Below are positions 46,003 to 55,430 of a stretch of DNA of 64,000 nucleotides, piece by piece. A program made the translations under genes and the position numbers. The stretch lies in NCBI RefSeq assembly GCF_034424545.1, contig NZ_CP139971.1:806001-870000 (forward strand), given 5' to 3'. Every line of letters begins with the position of its first letter. The stretch's first letter is position 1. This stretch comes from Trinickia caryophylli (GTDB taxonomy: Bacteria; Pseudomonadota; Gammaproteobacteria; Burkholderiales; Burkholderiaceae). The notes below the pieces were generated by a model, which searched no databases, was not told where the DNA came from, and saw nothing but the letters and a program-made list of their open reading frames with translations.

Positions 46003-47211
46003 ATGAATGCGAACCCGCATCCCGCCGCGACACGCCCCGTCGGCTCGAACCAGGTTGGCATGCGCCAATTCAACGAGCGGATCGTGCTTCAGGCGATCCG
46101 CTTGCACGGCCCGCTTCCGAAAGCCGAAGTCGCGCGGCTGACGCGGCTAAGCATGCAAACGGCGTCGATGATCGTCGACCGGCTCATCGACGACGGCCTG
46201 CTTATGAAACTCGCGCGTGTGCGCGGGCGGATCGGGCAGCCATCGGTGCCGATCGCGCTACGGCCCGAAGGCGCCTATACCATCGGCGTGAAAGTCGGGC
46301 GCCGCAGCCTCGACGTGCTCCTCATGGACTTCGCGGGTGCCGTGCGCAGCCGTGACGTGCTCGACTACGCCTATCCGGACCCAGGCGTACTTTTTCCCGC
46401 GCTCGAGCAAAAGCTCGCGCGCGTGACCGCCACGCTCGGCGATCAAGCATCGAAGATCGTCGGTGTGGGCGTGGCCGCGCCGCTCTGGCTCGGCGGATGG
46501 CGCGATTTTCTCGGAGCCCCGCCCACGGCACTCGAAGGCTGGAACGCCATCGACATCCGCGCGCGGATCGCGCAGATGTCGGGCCTGCCCGTCGAATTCG
46601 CGAAGGACACGACAGCGGCCTGCGCCGCCGAACTGGTCATGGGGCAAGGACGCGGCATCCACACGTTCCTTTATCTGTTCCTCGGCACGTTCATCGGCGG
46701 CGGACTCGTTATCGACGGCCGCTTGCATGGCGGGCCACACGGCAATGCCGGCGCGGTCGGCTCGATTCCGCTGCCGGCAAGCGGCGGGCATGCGCCGCGA
46801 CAACTGCTGCATGCGGCATCCGGCTTCGTGCTCGAGCAGCGCATGGGTGCCGCGGGTGTGCCAGCCAACGCCGCGCACGATCATCGTGCGTTCGCCCCCG
46901 AACTCTGGCCCATCACGCGGCAGTGGCTCGACGAAGCATGCCCCGCCATCGCGAGCACCATCGCCACCTCGACCGCCTTGATCGATCTCGAAGCCGTCGT
47001 CATCGACGGCGAACTCGATCGGCAGCTCGTGCGCGAGATCATTCGCCGCACGCAACGCGAGCTGGACGGCGTCGAATGGGAAGGCATGGTGCGGCCTCAA
47101 CTGCTCGAAGGCACGATCGGTTCGGATGCTCGCGCGATGGGCGGCGCTATCTTGCCGCTATACGCGCATTTCGCGCCGAAGCACGAGCTGTTCTTGAAAG
47201 AGGACCGCTGA
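46003..47211 (+). CDS. ROK-family transcriptional repressor
   Basis: Encodes about 402 residues. A GTG 42 bp upstream is an alternative start, and neither has a clear ribosome binding site. The N-terminal winged helix (LHGPLPKAEVARLTRLSMQT) binds DNA and the C-terminal half has the ROK sugar-kinase fold. The kinase phosphate-binding motif is replaced by IGVKVGRRSLDVLL, and the ROK zinc CxCGxxGC is absent, so it is a sensor without kinase activity. It lies 67 bp after the ABC ATPase and probably represses that operon through the palindrome at 42968-42992. Confidence 0.82.
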   Translation: MNANPHPAATRPVGSNQVGMRQFNERIVLQAIRLHGPLPKAEVARLTRLSMQTASMIVDRLIDDGLLMKLARVRGRIGQPSVPIALRPEGAYTIGVKVGRRSLDVLLMDFAGAVRSRDVLDYAYPDPGVLFPALEQKLARVTATLGDQASKIVGVGVAAPLWLGGWRDFLGAPPTALEGWNAIDIRARIAQMSGLPVEFAKDTTAACAAELVMGQGRGIHTFLYLFLGTFIGGGLVIDGRLHGGPHGNAGAVGSIPLPASGGHAPRQLLHAASGFVLEQRMGAAGVPANAAHDHRAFAPELWPITRQWLDEACPAIASTIATSTALIDLEAVVIDGELDRQLVREIIRRTQRELDGVEWEGMVRPQLLEGTIGSDARAMGGAILPLYAHFAPKHELFLKEDR

Positions 47212-47220
47212 GCGGCAGGC

Positions 47221-47742
47221 TCAGGACCACGAATCCTGGTTTTTCGGCAGCATACCGGCGGGATCGATCACTTCGACCAGATCGTGCGCATCGAGCTGAT
47301 CGAGGTAGAGCACGAGATTCGTACCCGAAGCCGGCAGCGTCGAGCGGAACAGCAGGCCCTTGGCGCCAGCGGCCATGACCTCGTCCCCCAGCACCCAGCT
47401 CGGCGGCTCGATGCGCTCATCGAACCAGCAGGCGCGCCAATCGCAGAAAAACGACTCCCAGAGCGGCGGCCAGACCTCCTGGCGATAGCCGCCGGTGAAA
47501 TCGACGACAGGCGCCACCGTCAGGCGATAGCTGACGAGCGTGCCGGGCGGCAGGAGCGTCGATACCTGCTTGTACTCGCTGATAGCCGTTTGCGGGTCGA
47601 GCGAAAGATAGAGCGCATTGATGCCGATGCGGTTCGCGCGGCCGCCATGCAGCGCCGCGCCCGTGCCGCTGATCGGCGCGACGGCCCATTTCGGCACGTG
47701 CATGCGGTAGACGACGACTTGATTGAGGGCGGTAACGATCAT
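47221..47742 (-). CDS. RES-domain toxin
   Basis: Encodes 173 residues with the RES pattern: VYRMHVPKWAV, SGTGAALHGGRANRIG (Arg), ALYLSLDPQTAISEY (Glu), and a late Ser in GLLFRSTLPASG. Known RES toxins (ParT, MbcT, Res) deplete NAD+ or ADP-ribosylate targets. It starts by overlapping the antitoxin stop (ATGA) and so is made with it. It converges with the ROK gene. Confidence 0.88.
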   Translation of the reverse strand: MIVTALNQVVVYRMHVPKWAVAPISGTGAALHGGRANRIGINALYLSLDPQTAISEYKQVSTLLPPGTLVSYRLTVAPVVDFTGGYRQEVWPPLWESFFCDWRACWFDERIEPPSWVLGDEVMAAGAKGLLFRSTLPASGTNLVLYLDQLDAHDLVEVIDPAGMLPKNQDSWS

Positions 47743-48146
47743 CCGGCGGCGCCCGCCTCGAGCGACGCGATATACCGGAGCAGATCTTCCGTGCGCCCCT
47801 CGGAAACCAGTTGCTCGGCCGTCTTGTAAGCGAACACCGCCAGCGGCTCGTTCCGATACCAGAAAAGCGCGTGGTTGACGTCACCGGAAACATCCGTTGC
47901 GGCGCAGATCACGCGCAGCGCCTCGCGCAAAAAGCGCTGCACGCTCTCCGACGCCGGCATGCGGCTCAACGTGTTGCGATGGACATGGGCCTGCTTCGCG
48001 AGCGTCTGCAAATCGATGTGCAACGCCTCCGAAAAGCGCCGCGCCGAAACGATCGGCCCGGGAAACTCCGGATCCTTCAAGGAGTTCATGAACTGCTCGA
48101 AGCTCACGCTTGGAGCCAGTTCGTCCACCGCTGCAGCCGGCCTCAT
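47739..48146 (-). CDS. Xre/MbcA/ParS-type antitoxin of the RES pair
   Basis: Encodes 135 residues. The first half is an Xre-like helix-turn-helix (ALHIDLQTLAKQAHVHRNTL). The C-terminal DUF2384 toxin-binding domain reads WYRNEPLAVFAYKTAEQLVS and EDLLRYIASL. It neutralises the RES toxin by occluding its site and probably represses its own promoter. Confidence 0.9.
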   Translation of the reverse strand: MRPAAAVDELAPSVSFEQFMNSLKDPEFPGPIVSARRFSEALHIDLQTLAKQAHVHRNTLSRMPASESVQRFLREALRVICAATDVSGDVNHALFWYRNEPLAVFAYKTAEQLVSEGRTEDLLRYIASLEAGAAG

Positions 48147-48253
48147 CTTCCTTCCTCGCCTATGTCACGCACAATTTATGCACATTTATAGCACAGAAAA
48201 CGCTGCCCCGCTACTACTGCGGCCCGACGCGAGCCCGCTCGCGCCCGGCCCGC

Positions 48254-48292
48254 AATGAAAACGCCGCCCGGCCCATGCAGGCGCGGACGGCG
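48254..48292 (-). terminator. Terminator of the RND efflux operon
   Basis: Read on the minus strand, CGCCGTCCG pairs with CGGGCGGCG (9 bp with one G-T), with a 13-base loop, followed by TTTT. It lies 30 bp after the outer-membrane gene. Confidence 0.75.
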
Positions 48293-48322
48293 TGAAGAGC
48301 CGGCGGCAACGACCAGCGGTAA

Positions 48323-49861
48323 TTACTGCTTCGCGACTTGCTGTTGCGGTGACGAACGCTCGCCGACGGTTGCGCCCGCCGGGGCCTCGCCCCATCCCCC
48401 ACCGAGCGCGCGGATCAGATTGACCGTGGCAACCGCCTGCGCGCCGGCGAGCTGGCTCGCCTGCCGCTCCGCCGACAAGACCGAGCGCTGGCTGTCGAGC
48501 ACGTCGAGATAGCTGACCTGTCCCTCGCGGTACTGCGTCTGCGAGAGATGCTCGGAACGCTGGGCCGAGCCGACGGCGTCGCCCTGCGCGCGGATCTGAT
48601 CGTCGAGCAGTCGCAGATCGGCCAGGTTGTCCTCCACTTCGCGGAAGGCCTTGAGCACCTGCGAGCGATAGAGCGCGACGTCCTCGTCATACTGGGCACG
48701 CGCCTGCGCGAGCTGCGCCTTGCGACGGCCGCCGTCGAAGAGCGGCAACGTCAGCGCCGTGCCGGCAAACGGTCCGAGCAGGAAGGTTCGGCTCGACCAC
48801 AAGAACAACTCGCCAAGCCCGGCCGACTCGTAGCCGAACGAGCCCGTGATGTCGAGCTTCGGGAAGAATGCCGACTTCGCAAGGCCCACGCGTGCGTTGG
48901 CAGCCATCATCGCGCGCTCGGCCGCGGCGATGTCGGGCCGCCGCTCGAGCAGGGCCGACGGCAGGCCGGGCGGCACGCGTGCGGCCACCGGCACGAGCGG
49001 CTGCTCGGCAAACGCGAATTCGGCCGGCGCCTTGCCGAGCAAGATCGCGAGGCTGTGCTCGGCCGCCGCGCGCTGACGCTCGACGCCGACGGCCTCGGCC
49101 TGCGTCGTCGCCAGTGCGTTCTTCGCCTGCGACAGATCGAGCTCGCTCACCTCGCCTTCGTCGAACCGACGCTGCACGAGTTTCACGCCCTCTTCGCGCA
49201 GCGCCACGGTGCGGCGGTACAGCGCGCGCTCGCTATCGAGCTCGCGCAGCGAGAAGTACGCGGCCGCGACGTCGGCCTGCAGCGCCAGCTGAACCGAGCG
49301 GAAAAGCGCTTCGCTCTGCTCCGAGTCGGCCCGCGCGGCCGACACGTTCGAACTCACGCGCCCGAACAGGTCCGCCTCGTACGAGGCGGTAGCCTGTGCA
49401 CGCCACAACGTCATCGGCGGCACATAAGCGTCTTGCGGCAGCCCCTGAGAGGCCGGCGACAAGCGCTCGCGCGTCGGGCCGAACCCGGCATCGATCTGCG
49501 GGAACCACGCCGAACGCGCCGAGCCGAGCGCGGCACGCGCCTGCCGCACGCGCGCGGCGGCGGCCTGCAGATCCTGGTTCGCGGCGAGTGCCTGCTCCTC
49601 GAGCTTGTCGAGCGTCTCGTCGCCGAAGATCGACCACCACTGCCCGCGCGACATGGCATCCGAGGGCTGTGCCGCTTTCCATGTTCCGGCGGCCGCTTGC
49701 GCGTCCGCCTGCGGCGCTTCCTTGAAGGCGGCCGGCGCGCTTACGTCGGGCCGCTTGTAAGCCGGCTCGAGCGAGCAGGCCGCCACGAGCGCGATCAGAA
49801 CGCTTCCTGCCAGCGCGCGCAGCGCCATGCCTGCCGCGCCGGATTGCTTGATTCGTTTCAT
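48323..49861 (-). CDS. opcM: RND efflux outer-membrane lipoprotein, OpcM/OprM family
   Basis: Encodes 512 residues from MKRIKQSGAAG, chosen for the GGAG upstream and because it follows the pump stop by 14 bp. The lipobox is LVAAC (residue about 29), followed by SLEPAYKRPDV, typical of NodT-type outer-membrane factors. Two outer-membrane efflux protein repeats with long helices follow. It forms the exit duct for the CeoAB-like pump. Confidence 0.88.
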   Translation of the reverse strand: MKRIKQSGAAGMALRALAGSVLIALVAACSLEPAYKRPDVSAPAAFKEAPQADAQAAAGTWKAAQPSDAMSRGQWWSIFGDETLDKLEEQALAANQDLQAAAARVRQARAALGSARSAWFPQIDAGFGPTRERLSPASQGLPQDAYVPPMTLWRAQATASYEADLFGRVSSNVSAARADSEQSEALFRSVQLALQADVAAAYFSLRELDSERALYRRTVALREEGVKLVQRRFDEGEVSELDLSQAKNALATTQAEAVGVERQRAAAEHSLAILLGKAPAEFAFAEQPLVPVAARVPPGLPSALLERRPDIAAAERAMMAANARVGLAKSAFFPKLDITGSFGYESAGLGELFLWSSRTFLLGPFAGTALTLPLFDGGRRKAQLAQARAQYDEDVALYRSQVLKAFREVEDNLADLRLLDDQIRAQGDAVGSAQRSEHLSQTQYREGQVSYLDVLDSQRSVLSAERQASQLAGAQAVATVNLIRALGGGWGEAPAGATVGERSSPQQQVAKQ

Positions 49862-49875
49862 CGTTTCTCCAGCAC

Positions 49876-52800
49876 TCATGCGTCGGTGGACGACATCACC
49901 CGTACGTCCGCGTCGGCGTCGGCATCGTCTTTCGAGCCTTTGTTGTCTTTGTTGGCGACATGCACCTTGCCGCCGGCGAGCGTACGCAGCACGACATAGA
50001 ACACCGGCGTCAGCAGCAGGCCGAACAGCGTCACGCCGAGCATCCCGAAGAACACGGCGACCCCCATCGCGTGACGCATCTCCGAGCCGGCGCCACTCGA
50101 CAGCACGAGCGGCACCACACCCATGATGAACGCGATCGACGTCATCAGGATCGGGCGCAGCCGCATCCGGCTCGCCTCGATCGCGGCGGCCAGCGGCGTG
50201 CGGCCGTCATGCTCGAGTTCGCGGGCGAACTCCACGATGAGAATGGCGTTCTTCGAAGCCAGACCCACGAGCACCATCAGCCCGATCTGCGTGAAGATGT
50301 TGTTGTCGCCCCGCAGCAGCCAGACACCGGCCAGCGCGGAAAGCACGCTCATCGGAACGATCAGGATCACCGCGAGCGGCAGCGTCAGGCTCTCGTAGAG
50401 GGCCGCCAGCACGAGGAACACGAGCAATACGCTGATCGGGAAGACCCAGATCGCGGAATTGCCGGCCAGCACTTGCTGATAGGTCAGATCGGTCCACTCG
50501 AACTTCACGCCGCGCGGCAGCGTCTCCCGGGCAATCCTCTCGATCGCGGACTGAGCCTGTCCCGAAGAATAGCCGGGTGCTGGGCCACCGTTGACGTCGG
50601 CTGCGGTGAAGCCGTTGTAGCGCACCACCATTTCGGGGCCGAACGTCGGCTGCACCGTGACGAGCGACGACAGCGGCACCATCTCCCCGTTCGCCGTACG
50701 CGTCTTCAACTGCAGAATGTCGTCGGGCCGCGAGCGGAACGGCGCATCGGCCTGCACGCGCACCTGGTAGACGCGGCCGAACCGGTTGAAGTCGTTCACG
50801 TAGAGCGAGCCCAGATAAATCTGCATCGTGTCGAACACATCCGTCACGGGCACGCCCAGTTGCTTCGCCTTCACGCGGTCGAGATCCACGTTGAGCTGCG
50901 GCACGTTGATCTGGTAGCTCGTGAAGAGCGGGCCGAGCTCGGGTGCTGTCTGCGCGCGCTTGATGAATGCCTGCGTCGCGCGGTCGAGTTCCGTATAGCC
51001 AAGCGCGCCGCGGTCTTCGAGCTGGAGCTTGAAGCCGCCGAGCGTGCCGAGCCCGAGCACGGGCGGCGGCGGAAACACGGCCACGAATGCATCCTTGATA
51101 CCGGCGAATTGCTGATTCAGCGCCCCCGCGATCGCACCGGCCGACAACGCGCGCGAACCGCGCTCCTTGAACGGCTTGAGCGTGACGAAGACGATGCCCG
51201 CGCTCGAGCTGTTCGTGAAGCCGTTCACCGACAGCCCCGGGAACGATACCGCGTGCTCGACGCCCGGCTGCTTCAGCGCCGCCTCGCCCATCTCGCGGAT
51301 GACCTTCTCCGTGCGATCGAGCGTGGCGCCGTTCGGCAGTTGCGCGAACGCGATCAGGTACTCCTTGTCCTGCGCCGGCACGAAACCGCCCGGGACGACG
51401 CGCGCGACGAGCACGGTCAACCCGAGCAGCACCGCATAGACGACGAGCATCGACGACTTGTGCCCGAGCACGCCCCTCACGCCGCGCCCGTACGAATCGG
51501 AGCCGCGCTTGAAGACCTTGTTGAACCCGCGGAAGAACCCGCCGAACACGCGGTTCATCGCGCGCGTCAGCCAATCTTCCGGGGCGTCGTGTCCGCGCAG
51601 CAAAATCGCGCAAAGCGCCGGCGAGAGCGTAAGCGAGTTGAACGCCGAAATGACGGTCGAAATGGCGATCGTCATCGCGAACTGCTTGTAGAACTGGCCC
51701 GTCAGACCGCTCATGAATGCGAGCGGCACGAACACGGCAACGAGCGTAAGTGCGATCGCGATGATCGGCCCGCTCACCTCGCGCATCGCCCGCACGGTCG
51801 CCGCGCGTGCGCTGAGTCCTTCCGATATGTTGCGCTCGACGTTCTCGACCACCACGATCGCATCGTCGACGACGATACCGATTGCGAGCACCATGCCGAA
51901 CAGCGATAGCGCGTTGATCGAAAAACCGAATGCGAGCAGCAGCGAGAACGTGCCGACGATCGAGACAGGCACCGCGATGAGCGGGATGATCGACGCGCGC
52001 CACGTTTGCAGGAACACGATCACGACCACGACGACGAGCGCGATTGCCTCGAGCAGCGTGTGGACGACGGCCTCGATGCTCGAACGCACGAACTGCGTCG
52101 GGTCATAGACGATGCTGTAATCGATGCCGGCCGGAAAGTCCTTCTTCAACTCGGCCATGTCCTTGCGGACCTGATCGGAAATCGCGAGCGAATTCGCGCC
52201 CGGCTGCTGGTTGATCGCCAGTGCGACGGCAGGCTTGTTGTCGAGCAGCGAGCGCAGCGCATATTCGGACGCCGAGAGCTCGACGCGCGCGATGTCGCGC
52301 AGGTACGTGACGGCACCGGTCGGCGAAGTCTTGACGACGATCGCCCCGAACTGCTCCTCCGTCTGCAGGCGTCCGCGCGCGTTCACCGACAACTGCAGCG
52401 GCACGCCTTCGGGCGCCGGCGAAGCGCCGATCACGCCCGCCGCCACCTGGACGTTCTGCTCGCGAATCGCGGCAACGACGTCGTTTGCCGACAAGCCGCG
52501 TTCGGCCACCTTTTGTGGATCGAGCCACACGCGCATGGCGTAGTCGCCCGCGCCCCAGAGCTGGACCTGACCCACGCCGGCAATCCGCTCGAGCCGATCC
52601 TTGACGTTGAGCACCGCATAGTTGCGCAGATACGTCATGTCGTAACGGTTGTCGGGCGAGATCAGGTGCACGACCATCGTCAGCGTCGGCGAGCTCTTGA
52701 TCGTCGTCACGCCGAGGCGCTGCACGTCTTCCGGCAGGCGCGGCAACGCCTGGGACACGCGGTTTTGCACGAGCTGCTGCGCCTTGTCGGGATCGGTACC

Positions 52801-53094
52801 GAGGCGGAACGTGATCGTGAGCGTCATGTTGCCGTCGCTATTGGCCTGCGACTGCATGTACAGCATGTTTTCGACGCCGTTGATCTGCTCCTCGAGCGGC
52901 GAGGCCACCGTCTCGGCGATCACCTTCGGGTTCGCGCCCGGGTACTGCGCGTGCACGACGACCGACGGCGGCACGACCTCGGGATACTCGGAGATCGGCA
53001 GCTGGAAAAGCGCGATGACGCCCGCCAGCAGGATCAGAACCGATAGCACCCCTGCGAAAATCGGCCGATCGATAAAGAATTTTGAAATGTTCAT
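49876..53094 (-). CDS. ceoB: RND multidrug efflux pump, CeoB/BpeF (HAE1) type
   Basis: Encodes 1072 residues, the usual HAE1 length. It starts MNISKFFIDRPIFAGVLSVL. The proton relay in helix 4 is present (GIVVDDAIVVVENVER), with the Lys of helix 10 in LVGLASKNAILIVEFA. Two large periplasmic loops flank the repeats. The C-terminus carries an Asp/Lys-rich tail. Gene context (LysR, llpE, MFP, pump, OMF) matches ceoR-llpE-ceoAB-opcM of Burkholderia, which exports chloramphenicol, trimethoprim and quinolones. Actual substrates here are not tested. Confidence 0.9.
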   Translation of the reverse strand: MNISKFFIDRPIFAGVLSVLILLAGVIALFQLPISEYPEVVPPSVVVHAQYPGANPKVIAETVASPLEEQINGVENMLYMQSQANSDGNMTLTITFRLGTDPDKAQQLVQNRVSQALPRLPEDVQRLGVTTIKSSPTLTMVVHLISPDNRYDMTYLRNYAVLNVKDRLERIAGVGQVQLWGAGDYAMRVWLDPQKVAERGLSANDVVAAIREQNVQVAAGVIGASPAPEGVPLQLSVNARGRLQTEEQFGAIVVKTSPTGAVTYLRDIARVELSASEYALRSLLDNKPAVALAINQQPGANSLAISDQVRKDMAELKKDFPAGIDYSIVYDPTQFVRSSIEAVVHTLLEAIALVVVVVIVFLQTWRASIIPLIAVPVSIVGTFSLLLAFGFSINALSLFGMVLAIGIVVDDAIVVVENVERNISEGLSARAATVRAMREVSGPIIAIALTLVAVFVPLAFMSGLTGQFYKQFAMTIAISTVISAFNSLTLSPALCAILLRGHDAPEDWLTRAMNRVFGGFFRGFNKVFKRGSDSYGRGVRGVLGHKSSMLVVYAVLLGLTVLVARVVPGGFVPAQDKEYLIAFAQLPNGATLDRTEKVIREMGEAALKQPGVEHAVSFPGLSVNGFTNSSSAGIVFVTLKPFKERGSRALSAGAIAGALNQQFAGIKDAFVAVFPPPPVLGLGTLGGFKLQLEDRGALGYTELDRATQAFIKRAQTAPELGPLFTSYQINVPQLNVDLDRVKAKQLGVPVTDVFDTMQIYLGSLYVNDFNRFGRVYQVRVQADAPFRSRPDDILQLKTRTANGEMVPLSSLVTVQPTFGPEMVVRYNGFTAADVNGGPAPGYSSGQAQSAIERIARETLPRGVKFEWTDLTYQQVLAGNSAIWVFPISVLLVFLVLAALYESLTLPLAVILIVPMSVLSALAGVWLLRGDNNIFTQIGLMVLVGLASKNAILIVEFARELEHDGRTPLAAAIEASRMRLRPILMTSIAFIMGVVPLVLSSGAGSEMRHAMGVAVFFGMLGVTLFGLLLTPVFYVVLRTLAGGKVHVANKDNKGSKDDADADADVRVMSSTDA

Positions 53095-53137
53095 ATCGCG
53101 TTCTGTTTGATTGAGCGCTTCGTGCGCGTGCGGCCGA

Positions 53138-54358
53138 TCACGAGCGTGCCGGGTCGCTTACGCCATTGGCGCGCGCGTCGGTCGAAGGCTTCGCCGCGTT
53201 CTCGTCGCTCTCGTCCATCGCCACCATGCGCGGGCGCACCGACTCGCCGGGCCGCACGCGCTGGATGCCGCGCACCACGATGCGATCGCCCGCGGCGAGC
53301 CCGCTCGCGATCACGCGCAGATTGCCGTGCTGCTCGCCGAGCGTGACCGGACGATAGGCAACACGCCCGTCGGCGCCCACGGCCAGCACGAACTTCTTGT
53401 CCTGATCCGTCCCGATCGCGGCTTCCTCGACGAGCAGCGCGCGATGGGGGGCACCGCCGCCCACCTTGATGCGCGCGTAGAGACCCGGCACGAGCGTACC
53501 GTCCGGATTGTCGAAGCGCGCACGCACGCGGATCGTGCTCGACGCCGTGTCGAGCCGGTTGTCGACCGATGCGACGGTGCCCGAGCGAGAATAGCCCGCC
53601 TCGTTCGCGAGACCGAGCTCGACCGGCACCTGCGTGCCGGTGCGCGCCCGGCTGATGTACTTGAGGTACGTTTGTTCGTCTACGTCGAACGATGCGTAGA
53701 TCGGCGACACCGAAACGAGCGTCGTCAGCGCGGGAGCGGTCGAGCCGGCCGTCACGACGTTGCCGAGCGTCACCTCGGCGCGCGAGACGCGGCCGGACAC
53801 CGGCGCCACGATCTTCGTGTAGCCGAGGTTGATGCGGGCGGCCTCGAGCGCCGCCTCGGCGGCCTTGACGTTGGCGGCCGATTCGACCGCAGCGTTCTTC
53901 TTCTCGTCGAAATCGCGCTTGGCGATAGCGTTGTCGGCGATGAGGCGCTGCGCGCGCTGCCAATCGGTCTGGGCGTAACCGTCGCGCGCCTTGGCCGCGG
54001 CGAGCTGCGCCTGGGCGCGATCGACTTCGGCCGCGTACGGGCGCGGATCGATCACGAACAGCACGTCGCCCTTTTTGACGAGCGAGCCGTCTTTGAAGTT
54101 GACCGAGACGATCGTGCCCGAGACGAGCGGGCGAACGTCCACGCGGTCGACAGCCTCGAGCCGGCCCGAATATTCCTGCCAATCCGTGACCGTTTTGTCG
54201 AGAACCGTCGCCACATCGACTTCAGGCGCCGCCGGCGCGGCCTGCGCCGGGGCATTCGCATTCACGCGCACCGCGGTGAGCGCGCCGGCACCGGCCAGCG
54301 CCACGAGGGCGACGGCCGCGTACGCGATGCGTGTACGGGAAAAACGCTGCTTGGACAT
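53138..54358 (-). CDS. ceoA: RND membrane fusion protein, CeoA/BpeE type
   Basis: Encodes 406 residues. An N-terminal membrane anchor (RIAYAAVALVALAGAGALTA) is followed by barrel-sandwich, alpha-hairpin (DRAQAQLAAAKARDGYAQTD) and beta-barrel domains, including VDVRPLVSGTIVSVNFKDGS and TKIVAPVSGRVSRAEVTLGN. It links the inner-membrane pump and the outer-membrane channel. It lies 43 bp upstream of the pump. Confidence 0.9.
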   Translation of the reverse strand: MSKQRFSRTRIAYAAVALVALAGAGALTAVRVNANAPAQAAPAAPEVDVATVLDKTVTDWQEYSGRLEAVDRVDVRPLVSGTIVSVNFKDGSLVKKGDVLFVIDPRPYAAEVDRAQAQLAAAKARDGYAQTDWQRAQRLIADNAIAKRDFDEKKNAAVESAANVKAAEAALEAARINLGYTKIVAPVSGRVSRAEVTLGNVVTAGSTAPALTTLVSVSPIYASFDVDEQTYLKYISRARTGTQVPVELGLANEAGYSRSGTVASVDNRLDTASSTIRVRARFDNPDGTLVPGLYARIKVGGGAPHRALLVEEAAIGTDQDKKFVLAVGADGRVAYRPVTLGEQHGNLRVIASGLAAGDRIVVRGIQRVRPGESVRPRMVAMDESDENAAKPSTDARANGVSDPARS

Positions 54359-54400
54359 AACGGAGCTCCGGGTGTGGTGATTGTTGTATGACGTTTGAAC

Positions 54401-55249
54401 TCAAAATGCCGTGACAGCCGGCGGCGCGGTCATCCGGCACTGGAAAAAACAGACGGCGTCGTGAAGCGGCTTTGCCTCCTGGCCGATCTGCGCATGCGAG
54501 GTGCTCGGATAGCGCACGACGTGCGTCGGCACGCCGGCCGCAATGAGCCGCCCCGCGTAGGTCTCCGCCTCCACATGCAGGAGGTCGTTTTGCGCCGTGG
54601 CCAGAAACGTGGCCGGCAAGCCCGACAAACGCGACGACTCGAGCGGCGCGGCGTACGGGTGCATGCGCTGCGCCGCCTGCGGCAGGTACGCCCGATAGCT
54701 GGCGGCGCATTCGCGCGCGCTCAGATCGGACTCCACGCGCCGTTCGTCGGCGAGGCAGGTCATGCTCGGGTCGAGCATCGGGCTGAAGAGCGCCTGCGCC
54801 TCGATGCGCACGTCGCCGCGGTCACGCGCGACGAACGCGAGGCCATTGGCGATATGGCCACCGGCGCAATGCCCCGCGATCAGCAGCTTCTTGCCGTTTG
54901 CCCCGTACGTACGGCCCACCGCGTCCGCCCAGCGCGCGGCGCGGTATGCATCCTCCAGCGCGGTAGGAAACGGATGCCGGGGAGCGAGCGAGTAATCGAC
55001 CGAGATGACCAGTGCCGGCAGATATTCCGCGAAATAGCGCGCGGCGGCGTCCGCATCGTCCAGCGAGCCGCGGGTGAATGTACCGCCGTGGAAATAAAGC
55101 AGCACCGGCAATGTGCGTGCACCGGTACGGCGATAAAGCCGCAAGCCGATGGGGCGCTCATAACCGGCAATCTGGATTTCGCTGACCTCGAGCGACGCCG
55201 GCGTGTACGGGCTACCGGCAGAATTGCTACGAGAGGGCGTAGTACGCAT
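54401..55249 (-). CDS. llpE: LlpE-like alpha/beta hydrolase, Cys at the nucleophile
   Basis: Encodes 282 residues of the hormone-sensitive-lipase type. LLYFHGGTFTRG holds the oxyanion HGG. The nucleophile elbow reads AGHCAGGH, with Cys at residue 128 where Ser (GDSAGG) is usual. The acid and base are likely D in TAQNDLLH and H in STSHAQ. It is the first gene before the efflux genes, 42 bp from ceoA, as llpE is in Burkholderia ceo/bpe loci. Its role there is not established. A Cys nucleophile as in dienelactone hydrolase, or loss of esterase activity, are both possible. Confidence 0.82.
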   Translation of the reverse strand: MRTTPSRSNSAGSPYTPASLEVSEIQIAGYERPIGLRLYRRTGARTLPVLLYFHGGTFTRGSLDDADAAARYFAEYLPALVISVDYSLAPRHPFPTALEDAYRAARWADAVGRTYGANGKKLLIAGHCAGGHIANGLAFVARDRGDVRIEAQALFSPMLDPSMTCLADERRVESDLSARECAASYRAYLPQAAQRMHPYAAPLESSRLSGLPATFLATAQNDLLHVEAETYAGRLIAAGVPTHVVRYPSTSHAQIGQEAKPLHDAVCFFQCRMTAPPAVTAF

Positions 55250-55277
55250 GATCGGGCGCGCAAAGCGCGGGCAGTTT

Positions 55278-55364
55278 CACAATGCTGCGAATTGTGGGTT
55301 CGGCAGGATTTCAGATAAATGCCTATAATCCGGCAACACAATTCACCGCTCCCGAACAATTCAC
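55278..55364. promoter_or_regulatory. Divergent regulatory region llpE/ceoR
   Basis: CACAAT-N7-ATTGTG (55278-55296) is a perfect 6-bp inverted repeat. TATAAT at 55324-55329 is a consensus -10 box for the plus-strand regulator, with a poor -35. ACAATTCAC occurs twice as direct repeats (55338-55346 and 55356-55364), 18 bp apart. On the minus strand TTGTGT and TTATCT are spaced 17 bp and could serve llpE. The palindrome is a good candidate LysR-regulator site. Confidence 0.5.
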
Positions 55365-55430
55365 TGCGCAGGCGGCGTAGCGCCACAAGCGCAAGCGCGA
55401 CGCGGTGTGTCCTTTCCTCGGAGAAAAACG

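Noticed and set aside
46003..47211. A sugar kinase function for the ROK protein
   Set aside because: The phosphate-binding and zinc motifs of ROK kinases are absent and a DNA-binding domain is present.
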